DNA from: Liolophura sinensis
Lineage: Eukaryota > Mollusca > Polyplacophora > Chitonida > Chitonidae
Length of the DNA: 64,000 nt
Reading direction: 5' to 3'
NCBI RefSeq assembly: GCF_032854445.1
Contig: NC_088295.1
Coordinates: 87,813,836 to 87,877,835, forward strand
Part shown: piece by piece, positions 44,930 through 55,187 of the stretch
Position numbering within the stretch: position 1 is the first letter of the stretch
How the letters are laid out: the number at the start of each line of letters is the position of its first letter
Notes under the pieces: generated by a model
Seen by the model: only the letters and a program-made list of their open reading frames with translations
What the model was told of the DNA's origin: nothing
Databases searched by the model: none
Translations under genes and position numbers: made by a program

Positions 44930-45150
44930 TATGGTGGAAGTTAAAGGTGTTATAAAATATATCACTCAAAATATGTTTTACCAGTCATGCTTCAGTGACG
45001 GCAGCACTTTGGATGCATGGACTCGCCCTGCCACAAGAAGACACAGTAAATGCATACTCACCCAGGGTCGTCATACAACTGAAAAATTGTTGAGTACGAT
45101 GTTAAACCCCAGGCATTCATTAATTCATCGATTCATTCATTCATTCCAAT
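44930..45150 (+). mobile_element. SINE family A (left arm)
   Basis: CTTCAGTGACGGCAGCACTT, GACTCGCCCTGCCACAAGAA, CATACAACTGAAAAATTGTT and TTAAACCCCAGGCATTCATT form the 3' two thirds of family A, with a CATTCATTCATT tail. The mirror copy is at 61510-61810. Confidence 0.75.
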
Positions 45151-45865
45151 AAAGTTTTGGCATTGACATTGCCATTATGTCCAGAGGGTGACGTTGGGCG
45201 TGTGAGAAATGACGTATAAAACTGCACCGTTATCAGGCATTAAGTGGCCTTACACAGCCTAGAGATATGAATTAACCTTTCTTTAAAACTACCACAAAAC
45301 AAAGGCGCAACCTTACATATCCTCTTGATGCCAGTCTGAATCACTGAGCCCAACTTCTAAGAACATGGAATGGAGCTCCGCTGTGAAAAGCTTTTTTCGA
45401 AGTCAACAGAAACTGGGTGTGTAACATAGCAGCACAGCCCTGGGTTAAAATGAGAAGTTCTTAGCATAAAGTTTCTTCTTACAACAGGGATTACAAAAAC
45501 TTTGTTAAGAGAAAAATCAACAATACATAGTTTATGCCATGAATTTCAAGTTCACCACATAGGGTACTAATGTTGAAACACCAGATAGTCATATGTATGT
45601 CAGACTTGGCCACATGTTTTCTATTATTATCTTGACCTGGCAGTTTCAATCGCTCTCTCGAACAGCTACAGATTCGATTTGTACAAACAGATCCAAGGCC
45701 TAATACTTCTATGAAATGACGAAACCCAAACTTCACTTAACCGGCAAGATTCAGGTATTATTTTGATATTTTATTAATTGCATAGATGAATGTCAAAGCC
45801 AGGATCCATTCACTGATTAGGGTCGAGTCACAGAGTATTACATAAACTGTCACCGATCGTTTTTA

Positions 45866-46300
45866 ATTTATTTATTTCTTAATGGATTGGTGCTTAACGT
45901 CATACCTAAGAGTTATTTACTTATCCGGTGGCGCTCAGTTTCATGGACGGAGGAAACTGGAGTGCCCGGTGTAAACCACTTAGCTTTGGTAAATTTCAGA
46001 CATGCTTCCCCACAGAGATACAGGTATGCACACAGTTTTCGTGGGAGACAAATTCTCTCTGACCTATGTTAGACAACGGAAACGATCACATGAGCGTCAT
46101 CAGAAAGGATAAGCAAAAGGCTACACACGAGCTTCCACCGCTCTTTGTAACCTAAGCCCCTACAAGTAGTGAGAGCCTGAAACCTACCAATTCCCTGCCC
46201 AGGACCGGCTTTGAACCCTCACCTCGTGTGCCCTAGAGATTAAATGACGAAAGCCTTTAATCAGACCACGTCCCGCTCTCTCTGATGTTTCTTTAGCGTA
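45866..46300 (-). mobile_element. tRNA-derived SINE family C (left arm), just upstream of GPCR A
   Basis: On the minus strand the head reads GCGGGACGTGGTCTGATTAA and contains GTGAGGGTTCAAAGCC (box B). The 3' end reads CCAGTTTCCTCCGTCCATGA, CATGACGTTAAGC-like and AAATAAATAAATT. It ends about 90 bases before the GPCR start codon, so it may contribute 5' flanking or intron sequence. Confidence 0.68.
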
Positions 46301-46396
46301 ATACAGAGTAATATGATTGAGAATTTGTGTTTATGCAGTGATGCTATTTTATTCATGTTTCAGGGTTAACACAGAGTCGGACCAATAACCATAATA

Positions 46397-47554
46397 ATGG
46401 ATAACAACACGGGTTCCTGGTGGACCAATATGTCTGAAGAGATAAGCAATTTCACGGAAACTCCTGTCAGTAACGTTAGTGGTCCCAAGTTCCCTATGTA
46501 CTTGCTCAATCAGTACGGAATCTACGTTGCGGGAATGAACCTGATGAATTTACAGGGTTTCCTCTGCTGCGCCATCGGCTTACCCAGCAATCTAGCCAGT
46601 TTTGTCACCTTAATGAAAATGAAACCGATGACATCCTCCATCTTTTTACTTACTGTCCTGGCCGTAGTTGACTTTACGGCGCTCTTCTATCAACAGCTGT
46701 TCTCAATTCTGATCCTGAATTTCGAATACAGGGTGTTAGAAATTGGTTGTAAGTTCTACTTCTACATAGGCACCATTTTGGTGCAATACTCAATATGGCT
46801 CATGGTGGCCCTAACCGTGGAGCGATTCATCGCAGTCTGGTTTCCGTTGAAAGTGGCGAACCTCTGCACGGTAAGACGGGCTAAGATCACAGTTAGTTGC
46901 ATGCTGCTTGGCCTGGCATTGTTTAACATACCCTATTGCATGGCCTCTTCCGAACGCCAACAACTCACCGGTCGGTGGATATGTGGAATACACGAAGACT
47001 TCGAGGCCTTCCTCGTCACATGGTCCTGGGTGGACTCCGCTGTTTACCTGTTCCTGCCCTGGCCTACTCTACTCTTCTGTAACGTCATGATTATCGTTGG
47101 ACTGCGGAGTTCCGCGCGCAAGAAAGAGCGCATGACAAACAGCACAAATCAAACAGCGGAGTCGAAGCGCCAGCAACAAAGTGTCACTGTTATGTTGATC
47201 GTAGCATCTGTCACATGTTTCGTCTTACTCACCCCAAACGCCATCTTTTTCATATACCAGCGCTACTGGGATTTTCAGTCCGATGCGTACCAGTACGCCT
47301 CTTACGTCTTTGTGAATTCGTTTATATACTTTTTGTCCAATTTTAACCATGCCATCAACTTCTTTTTATACGTGGTGAGCGGCCGACGCTTCCGTCGTGT
47401 GTTCATTGCGCTGATCACGTGCCGGAGCACTGAGGAGGGGGTTCGTGGCAAGACTTCGGGTGTCACTGCCGTGTCCTCGGTTTCCTCAAACTGGAAACCC
47501 ACTAAAGGTGTGGACAATGGTGGGTACAAAAAAGACGAGGAAAACAACATATAA
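46397..47554 (+). CDS. Class A (rhodopsin-like) GPCR, peptide/FMRFamide-receptor-like (GPCR A)
   Basis: A 385-residue intronless frame with seven hydrophobic segments (about residues 49-73, 80-106, 118-147, 163-183, 209-237, 262-287, 300-327). Four N-glycosylation sequons (N3, N11, N18, N26) mark an extracellular N-terminus. C118 and C196 form the conserved TM3-ECL2 disulfide pair. The DRY position is VERF (E142-R143), TM6 has CFVLLTP in place of CWxP, and TM7 ends NFFLY in place of NPxxY. The style fits invertebrate neuropeptide receptors (FMRFamide-receptor-like) and lophotrochozoan orphan or chemosensory-like GPCR expansions; the ligand is unknown. The start is supported by four nearby sequons and by an acceptor-like TTTCAG ending at 46363, which suggests a 5' UTR intron. 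The C-terminal ~20 codons form the first unit of the downstream tandem repeat. A mirror paralogue lies at 59138-60298. Confidence 0.93.
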   Translation: MDNNTGSWWTNMSEEISNFTETPVSNVSGPKFPMYLLNQYGIYVAGMNLMNLQGFLCCAIGLPSNLASFVTLMKMKPMTSSIFLLTVLAVVDFTALFYQQLFSILILNFEYRVLEIGCKFYFYIGTILVQYSIWLMVALTVERFIAVWFPLKVANLCTVRRAKITVSCMLLGLALFNIPYCMASSERQQLTGRWICGIHEDFEAFLVTWSWVDSAVYLFLPWPTLLFCNVMIIVGLRSSARKKERMTNSTNQTAESKRQQQSVTVMLIVASVTCFVLLTPNAIFFIYQRYWDFQSDAYQYASYVFVNSFIYFLSNFNHAINFFLYVVSGRRFRRVFIALITCRSTEEGVRGKTSGVTAVSSVSSNWKPTKGVDNGGYKKDEENNI

Positions 47555-48185
47555 CATCTGGAAACCCATCAACGGTGTGATGTTGATCACACAGGAAGAA
47601 AAAGACAACATTAACAACTGAAAACTCACTAGTTAATGATGTGGTGGATAAACAAAGGAATCAGAAAATCACATATAACAACCAAAAATCACTAGTTAAT
47701 GATGTGGTGGATAAACAAAGGAATCAGAAAATCACATATAACAACTAAAAATCACTAGTTAATGATGTGGTGGCTACACAAAGAAAGAAGAACATAACAT
47801 ATAACAACTGACAACTGTCTGATTGACGATGTGGTGGCTACACATCGGAAGAAGAAAATAACATATAACAACTGAAAACTCTCTGATTGACGATGTGGTG
47901 GCTACACAAGAGAAGAAGAAAATAACATATAACAACTGAAAAATCACGAACTAACGATGTCGTGGATACACAAAGGAAACAGTTAACAACATAAAACAGC
48001 TGGAACTCACCAACGGTGTGGTGGGTATGCGAAGGAAGAAGAAAACAACTTGTAAGTGGCAACTCACCAATTAGGCAGAAGTAAACAACACATAACAGCT
48101 GGAACTCACAAACGATGTGGTGGCTGCACGAAGAAACGAGAAGACAACATATAACAACTGGAAACTCACCAATGGTGAGAAAATG
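47489..48185 (+). repeat. ~60-67-bp tandem repeat starting inside the GPCR A coding end
   Basis: The last coding unit (CTGGAAACCCACTAAAGGTG ... GAAAACAACATATAAC, including the stop) is followed by about nine related units. Each has an AACTGRAAAYCCAC start, GATGTGGTGG, a CTACACAAAGGAAGAAGAAA block and AACATATAACAAC. Downstream units drift and lose coding potential. Spacing is 60-67 bases. Confidence 0.85.
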
Positions 48186-48701
48186 TTATAACAAGGACAT
48201 AGAAAAGCGACATATATAATTAAGCATCCTGACAGATAAGAAAAATATGCACTGCAAACGGGAAACATTGTGTGAAACATGTAAAGATCAGTTTAGTATG
48301 GAATTCGGTAATTTTGGGTTAACACCCATTGTTTATGTGGGAAATACTCGCTGGTTTTCTCTTGTTTCAGCGTGATGTGGTATTTTCCTGTTGTCACAAT
48401 GACGTGCATTTAAACTGAAATATTTATGATATTTACAGCTTTTTAATGAACTAGACAGAACTCGTATTGTTTGATTTTCAGTCATCAAATGACTCTGACA
48501 TTAGTTATGTCCTTTCAGTTAAGCCAGGGCACGGTAAATGTTGGTATGTGCACAGTAGAATCATAAAATCAAAATTCATACTAGCATGGAAAATAAAACT
48601 GATTACGGAATAATGCTATGCTTTATAACCAAACTGGGCACATTTTGTAAAAATAGTTTCCAGGCACCCATAGTCACAGCTATGTTTGTATATATGTATG
48701 C

Positions 48702-48790
48702 TTGGAATTTAACGCCGTACTTTTTCAGTCATGTGACGACGATGAATCATTAGGTATATGTACATGTACTGTGGTGGTAGTCATAAGTAA
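48702..48790 (-). mobile_element. SINE family A, short 3' fragment
   Basis: Minus-strand match to CGTCACATGACTGAAAAAGT ACGGCGTTAAATTCC with the preceding CAGTACATGTACATATACC. The rest of the element is absent. Confidence 0.55.
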
Positions 48791-48901
48791 AGAAACGATA
48801 AACTGATAAATGAAAGTCAATGCTTTTTGGTATTTGCACAATAGGATAATAAAATCAAAATAACTACTAACGTAGAAAATGAAAGTGATTAATAAATGAC
48901 T

Positions 48902-49293
48902 CTTCTTGTATAATAAAACTGTGGACGATTTAATACTTTTCCAGATTCATTAGTAAAGAAACGATAAACTGATTAATCGAAGTCGATGCTTCAAGCAACT
49001 ATTATGGCATAAATAATTAAGTAAAATAAGTCTATATATATATAGTCTAAATCAGAACATAAAGCAACGAATATGGTATCAGTGGTAAAGGTATAAAGAA
49101 ATGTGTCAAATGGACGGTCTTTGTTTAGAAAAGTTTTACAAGAATCATCTTTATAATTGTTCTACAGTCTTTGATCATTTCGTAAGTACAAATTTGTAAT
49201 TTTGTTATTTGCAGGTGTTTCATGTTTATTAAGTTGTGTTGTGCAATAAATTAATATTTTATTCGAATATTGTCTTTCCTTTGGTGAATAAAG
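48902..49293 (+). terminator. Candidate polyadenylation region for GPCR A
   Basis: AATAAA occurs near 48594, 48904, 49247 and 49288. The right arm has the mirrored counterpart of the last two at about 57870-57910. Which one is used is unknown. Confidence 0.25.
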
Positions 49294-49512
49294 CTTTGAA
49301 AACGTTAAACGTGGACCCGTCTTAACTCCCCATACCTTGGAATCATAGAGTCCAATACAAACTACCGCCATGTGTCATACAGCCGATGTTCTGTTGTTTG
49401 AGATATTTTCCAGACAGAGGCAATAAATTCTCAATTGTGAACTGCTGAGGAGGGCGGAGTCGAATTCTCTTTCGCTGAACGCCATGTTTATTCTGGTAAA
49501 TGTACATCGATA

Positions 49513-49606
49513 ATTTTATTTATTGATTCACATAATGGGTGTTTTACGCCGTACTGAACAATTTCCTACTTATACGATGGCCGTCACTTTTTTGCCCACC
49601 AATGCA
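49513..49606 (-). mobile_element. SINE family B, 3' fragment, reverse orientation
   Basis: ATTTATTGATTCACATAATG GGTGTTTTACGCCGTACTGA and ACTTATACGATGGCCGTCAC are the reverse complement of the family B 3' end. Confidence 0.65.
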
Positions 49607-49774
49607 GGGTCTATACACTTTGTTGTAAAAGTAGTAATAAATGAGGCTTTGTGCATCCATCAAGTATTATCTCCGTGGTATTTACAAGTTACAAGTGATA
49701 CGTAATGTTTTCACATACAAAACAGATATTTTCAGATTCGTTTTAAGTACAGTTTGGCCAAAGACGGTGTGGGT

Positions 49775-50822
49775 TACCACATGTCACTGGTGGTACTGGT
49801 GGTACTGGTGGTATCGGCGTGGGTTATCACATGTCACGCATACGAGAGTTGCATTGGTGGTACTGGCGTGGGTTATCACATGTCACATATACCAAAGCTG
49901 CACTGGTGGTACTGGCGTGGGTTATCACATGTCACACCTAACAGAGCTGCACGGGTGGTACTGGCGTGGGTTATCACATGTCATACATGCCAGAGCTGCA
50001 CTGGTGGTACTGGCGTGGGTTATCACATGGCACACCTACCAGAGCTGCACTGGTGGTACTGGCGTGGGTTATCACATGCCACACCTACCAAAGCTGCACT
50101 AATGGTACTGGCGTGGGTTATCACATGTCATACATGCCAGAGCTGCACCGGTGGTACTGGCGTGGGTTATCACATGGCACACCTACCAGAGCTGCACTGA
50201 TGGTACTGGCGTGGGTTATCACATGTCCCACATGCCAGAGCTGCACTGATGGTACTGGCGTGGGTTATCACATGTCCCACATACCAGGGCTGCACGGGTG
50301 GTACTGGCGTGGGCTATGACATATCACACATACCAGAGCTGCCCTGGTGGTACTGGCGTTGGTTATCACATGTCACAAACGCAAGAGCTGCACGGGTGGT
50401 ACTGGCGTGGGCTATGACATATCACACATACCAGAGCTGCCCTGGTGGTACTGGCGTTGGTTATCAAATATCACACATACCAGACCTGCACTGATGGTAC
50501 TGGCCTGGGTTATCACATGTCACAAACACAAGAGCTGCACGGGTGGTACGGGCGTGGGTTATAACATGTCAAACATACCAGAGCTGCACTGGTGGTACTG
50601 GCGTGGGTTATCACATGTCACACATACCAGAGCTGCACTGATGGTACTGGCGTGGTTATCACATGTCACATATACCGGAGCTGCACTGATGGTACTAGCG
50701 TGGGTTATCGCATGTCACACTTACGAGAGCTGCACCGGTGGTACTGGCGTGGGTTATAACATGTCACACATACCAGAGCTGCACTGGTGGTACCGGCGTG
50801 ATTTATCACATGTCACATACAG
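49775..50822. repeat. 49-bp tandem array, about 21 units
   Basis: The unit is GGTACTGGCGTGGGTTATCA, then CATGTCACACATACCAGAGC and TGCACTGGT. Because 49 is not a multiple of three, a unit series runs through all three frames and gives long overlapping open frames on the plus strand. I treat these as a by-product of low stop content. It starts the spacer between the two GPCR arms. Confidence 0.93.
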
Positions 50823-50844
50823 TTGGAGAAAATGGGGTTAATGA

Positions 50845-51185
50845 TTCAAGTTGTTGATAACAAACTGGTGGGAAAGTGTAGACAAAAAACTGGTGGGAAC
50901 GTGTAGATAACGGACTAGTGGAAACGTGTAGAAAACGAACTGGTAATGAACGTGTAGATAACGGATTGGTGGAAACGTGTAGATAACGAACTGGTGAGAA
51001 AGTGTAGATAAAAAAACTGGTGGGAACGTGTTGATAACAAACAAGTGGTAACGTGTAGAAAACAAACTAGTGAGAACGTGTAGCTAACAAACTAGTGGGA
51101 ACGTGTAGATAACAAACTAGTGGGAACGTGTAGGTAACAAACTAGTGGGAACGTGTACATAGCGAGCTGGTGGAAAGGTGTAGAA
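50845..51185. repeat. 26-bp tandem array, about 13 units
   Basis: The unit is AACTAGTGGGAACGTGTAGA TAACAA with substitutions. It follows the 49-bp array with a gap of about 20 bases. Confidence 0.9.
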
Positions 51186-52023
51186 TGGACATCGTAATGT
51201 TTGAAAACGGGACTTTCGGGATGTTTACTCTGATACCGCATGAGTGATTTGTAGTTGTGGTGTGCTCAGTCATAGGCTATTTCACATATCACAGGAGAAG
51301 CCTAGCCCGCCAAATGCAATCAAGTCATGCTGCCGCACCTAATGCATTCGGATTCGGAGATTTACCAAAATAACCTGCCTGTTCTTAGTCCATGTATATC
51401 TTAATTTGTGCACACGTTGAAAACACAATCTAGGAATTTAGATTATCAACAGTTATATCATTTTATACTTGCTGTTAACAGTAAGTATTAATGAAACTAG
51501 GCTGTAGCATTAAAGTGACCTACCGCCAAAGGCAATTTGGAATTTTTGAGTTTGTTCAGCCAAATACAAAAATGAGTTGCGTCTGACTCCTAACTAAACC
51601 TACAGGGGTTATATTTTCTGAAAAATGCCAATTAAGAGAACTATAAGGGGAAATCCGCCACTGACCTGAACTGTGCGCCAGAAGAGATCCCAGGCAAATC
51701 AGGCAGCGCAAACATTCCTACAGTAGCATAATAATACCATTTCCTCGCACCATAATCCTGGCCGCCGTCGTACACTCATAACTCGAAATAACTTGTTGCA
51801 GGTAAATTAGTGAATGACTTCGTCATTTCTTTTATCAAGAAGCTCCTATCGTATGTACCCACTGAGCATGGATTACATCTGAGTTGACTTATTCCCTCTA
51901 ACATTCAAGGCATAAGTAATCAACTCTACAAAAAGAAACAAACAATTTGTGTAAAGACATTTTGAAATAACAGAGAGGGCTGAATGTTAATCACCATTTA
52001 CGCTTAGATCTAATGTGTACAAG
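51186..52023. other. Spacer, with a SINE B scrap at 51744-51795
   Basis: CATTTCCTCGCACCATAATC CTGGCCGCCGTCGTAC is a family B remnant without head or tail. No gene is seen. Confidence 0.5.
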
Positions 52024-52257
52024 GGGACTCCGTTGGTTATCACGCTAGCGCCCAGGAGCCTCTCACCAATGCGATCGCTGTAAGTTCAAGTCCAGCTCAT
52101 GCTGGCTTCCTCTCCGGCCGTACGTAAGAAGGTCTTGCGGATGGTCGTGGGTTTCCGCCGGGCTCTGCCCGGTTTCCTCCCTCCATAAGCTGGCCGCCGT
52201 CGTATAAGTGAAATATTCTTGAGTACCGCGTAAAACACCAATCAAATAAATAGATAA
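52024..52257 (+). mobile_element. SINE family B, near full length
   Basis: The head has CTCCGTTGGTTATCACGCTA GCG (box A region) and GCTGTAAGTTCAAGTCC (box B). The body has CCGTACGTAAGAAGGTC, GCCGGGCTCTGCCCGGTTTC and AAGCTGGCCGCCGTCGTATA, and the 3' end CACCAATCAAATAAATAGAT. A possible target duplication is TRTGTACAA at about 52014 and 52258. Confidence 0.85.
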
Positions 52258-52639
52258 ATATGTACAACTTTTGCTTCATCGGCCACATGAAAATCAACAA
52301 TATTTCAATAAGCCAATGGTACTTTTCAAAGAATGTTTTCATTCTTTTTTCTTAAAAAAAGTTAAATAAATGCAACAGACACCAAAATAACTGTATTGAT
52401 TTCAGTTATGCTAAGCAAAATCATTTGCATGGCTACTACGATCAATTCTACCAGACTTGTCTTGTACAGGTTTGCTGTTGGACGAATTGACTCTATAGCA
52501 TTGAAAGTTTTAAGTCTTATTTCCATAGAGGCTTTTTCATTTGTGTTAAAGGTAGGTTACAGGTACCAAACTTTAATGGTACATGCACAATGGTGTAGTT
52601 AAAGGGCTGCAAAAAACACGATCCGCACATCAGTTACTG

Positions 52640-53790
52640 AGGCTTAAACACATGATCCGCATGCTAGTTATAAAGGCTCAATCACGATCTGGACACCAGT
52701 AACCAACGTTTAAACACACGATCCGCATACAAGTTACCAAGACTTAAATACAATATACGCATACCAGTCACCAAAGCTTAAACACACTATCCGCATACAA
52801 GTCACCAAGGCTTAAAACACACTATCCGCATACCAGTCACCAAGGTTTAAACACACGATCCCCATACCAGTCACAGAGGCTTGCACACTATCCGATATAC
52901 CAGTCACCGAGGCTTACACACACGATCCACATACCAGTCACCGTGTCTTACACACTACCCGCATACCAGTCACCAAGGCTTAAACACACGATCCGCATAC
53001 CAGTTACCGAGGCTTGCACACTATCCGATATACCAGTCACCGAGGCTTACACACACGATCCGCATACCAGTCACCGTGTCTTACACACTACCCGCATACC
53101 AGTCACCAAGGCTTAAACACACGATCCGCATACCAGTTACCGAGGCTTGCACACTATCCGATATACCAGTCACCGAGGCTTAAACACACGATCCGCATAC
53201 CAGTTACCGTGTCTTACACACTACCCGCATACCAGTCACAAAGGCGTAAAAACACGATCTGCATACCAGTTACCGAGGTTTAAACACACGATCCGCATAC
53301 CAGTCACCAAGGCTTAAACACACGATCCGCATACCAGTTACCGAGGTTTAAACACACGATCCGCATACCAGTTACCGAGGCTTGCACACTATATCAATCA
53401 TCAAGCACATATACATCAGCACACGATCCGCATATCACATCAAGGCCTAACCATACGATCCGTATACCGGTCACGAACCGCATACCAATCACAGAGGCTT
53501 AAACTTACGATTCGCATATCAATCACCAACGATTAAGCACACGATCCGTGTATCAATCACCAAGGCTTAAGCACACAATCCATACACCAATCACAGAGCC
53601 TTAAACACCCGAACCGTTTACCAGTCTCTAAGGCTTAAACACACGATCCGCATAATAGTGAACAAGGCTTAAACACACGATATGCATGTCAGTCACTGAG
53701 GCTTAAACACACGACGCGCCTACCAGTCACCAAGGCTTAAACACACAGTCCAAATACCAGTAAGCAAGGCTTAAAAACAAGATCTGAAAG
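52640..53790. repeat. 34-bp tandem array with ~133-bp higher-order units
   Basis: The unit is AGGCTTAAACACACGATCCG CATACCAGTCACCA, repeated about 33 times. In the middle, a set of four variants (GCTTGCACACTATCCGATAT, then CTTACACACACGATC, then GTCTTACACACTACC, then the standard unit) recurs near 52877, 53009 and 53143. The outer units are more diverged than the core. Confidence 0.93.
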
Positions 53791-55074
53791 CAAGGATGCT
53801 GAAACACACAGTCCGGGACAAAGTAAGATCTGTCTGACGTAAATGGTGACGTAGATGGTGACGTTGATGATGACGTCGATGTTTTTCTATATCACATTTT
53901 ATACATCATAAGCAAGTGTACTGCTTTCTAATAATGGGTATTAAGGAAATGTACATATGTTGTCTCTGTACCGTCTGTTTTTTTTTTCACGAATGCCTAT
54001 AAGACAATCGTGACCACATCACTGATACACACACAATGTGCCCATTTCCAATAGGTCATTACTAGTGAATTTTGAGTAGCATGATTTCAGAAGCAGGCAA
54101 TACAGTTCACATTCAATAATTGCCTCTTCTTAATTCACCAAAGCTGCATCAAAATGCTTTCTTTTGCTTTTGTGATATTCTTGAGAGTCTCGTTTTTATC
54201 CTCGCCCTAGAATGTGTTGAAACGTCGTTCTAATGTCTGAGCATTCAGTTTGCCGATACCGAAATGTTTTAGCACCACTTTCACGTATCAGTAACTATCA
54301 GTGTAGAATTGGAGCTCTCATAACGGCAGTGCGAGAAAAAACCGCCGTACTCCTTTCCCAGAGTTACCTCCCCTGTTTCCATCCCAGACCCATACCACGA
54401 ATTTAATCTGGACCCTGGCTGGTTGGTTTTCAAACTTCTGTGGTCCTGTCTAAGTGAGTCGAACACAGGAAGACATGGTCTTCCTAGAAGTCGTAACAGC
54501 AAAAAAAAAAAAAAAAAAGTGATAACAAATAATATAACTTTCTGTTATATCCTATGTGGTATCTCTATTAATCGATATTTCTGATGCACCATGTTAGAGA
54601 AACCGGACACAAGCTTTTAAAGAATTAATAAGTTTAAGAAAAAAAGCTTTTATTTTGTTAATGCTTTTTACATAAATTTATTTGTCATTACAGACAATCA
54701 AAATTAAGACTGGATTCGATTACAGGGCCTTTTTATAGGTGACAAGAAATTGTTCACACACCAAGAACTTTACGAAATGCATCATTAGTGTCTTGGCGAT
54801 TAGCAACAGTGCAGCTCTGGTATGTGTGACGTAATAACCCACACACTCCTTGGTCATGTTATACTTGTAGCGAATCTCATTTGTTTACTACTTCTACAAC
54901 AAGTATATAGGCCCCACAATAGTGGGCAAAAAAGTGAACAAGTAAAATAGATTACAATATGACAATGGATATATGTGATGTTTTGCAGTGTTGTTATTTG
55001 GTCAATATTTTTATCGTATATCGGTCGAGCCCTATGTACGTTTTGATCTAGCCTACATTACTTTTAGGTTTAGG
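53791..55074. other. Spacer, nothing recognised
   Basis: An A run lies at about 54500-54518. A short TGGTGACGTAGATGGTGACG repeat occurs near 53845-53880. No gene is supported. Confidence 0.45.
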
Positions 55075-55187
55075 TGCGGATTGTCGTGTGTTTCCTGCTC
55101 GGTTTCCTCCCAACATAATGCTGGCCGCCGTCGTACAAATGACAAATTCGAGTATAACGCAAAACACCAATTAAATCGGTAAATAAT
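55075..55187 (+). mobile_element. SINE family B, 3' fragment
   Basis: CTGCTCGGTTTCCTCCCAAC, ATAATGCTGGCCGCCGTCGT and AAAACACCAATTAAATCGGT show the family B 3' end, truncated at the 5' side. Confidence 0.72.

Larger units (their letters stand above)
44545..49315. repeat. Inverted duplication, left arm (with GPCR A)
   Basis: This arm is homologous to the reverse complement of 57850-62490. The shared order is SINE D, SINE A, unique DNA, SINE C, GPCR, a ~60-67 bp tandem repeat and unique DNA ending at TCTTTCCTTTGGTGAATAAA GCTTTGAAAACG. Divergence is moderate and patchy, so the event is older than the segmental duplication at 1-14.7 kb. Confidence 0.85.

Noticed and set aside
49641-50841. Several overlapping open frames of 80-160 codons with YWRGLSHV-like repeats
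   Set aside because: The 49-bp unit lacks stops in all plus frames, so each frame cycles through the same three peptides. No coding signal exists outside the array.
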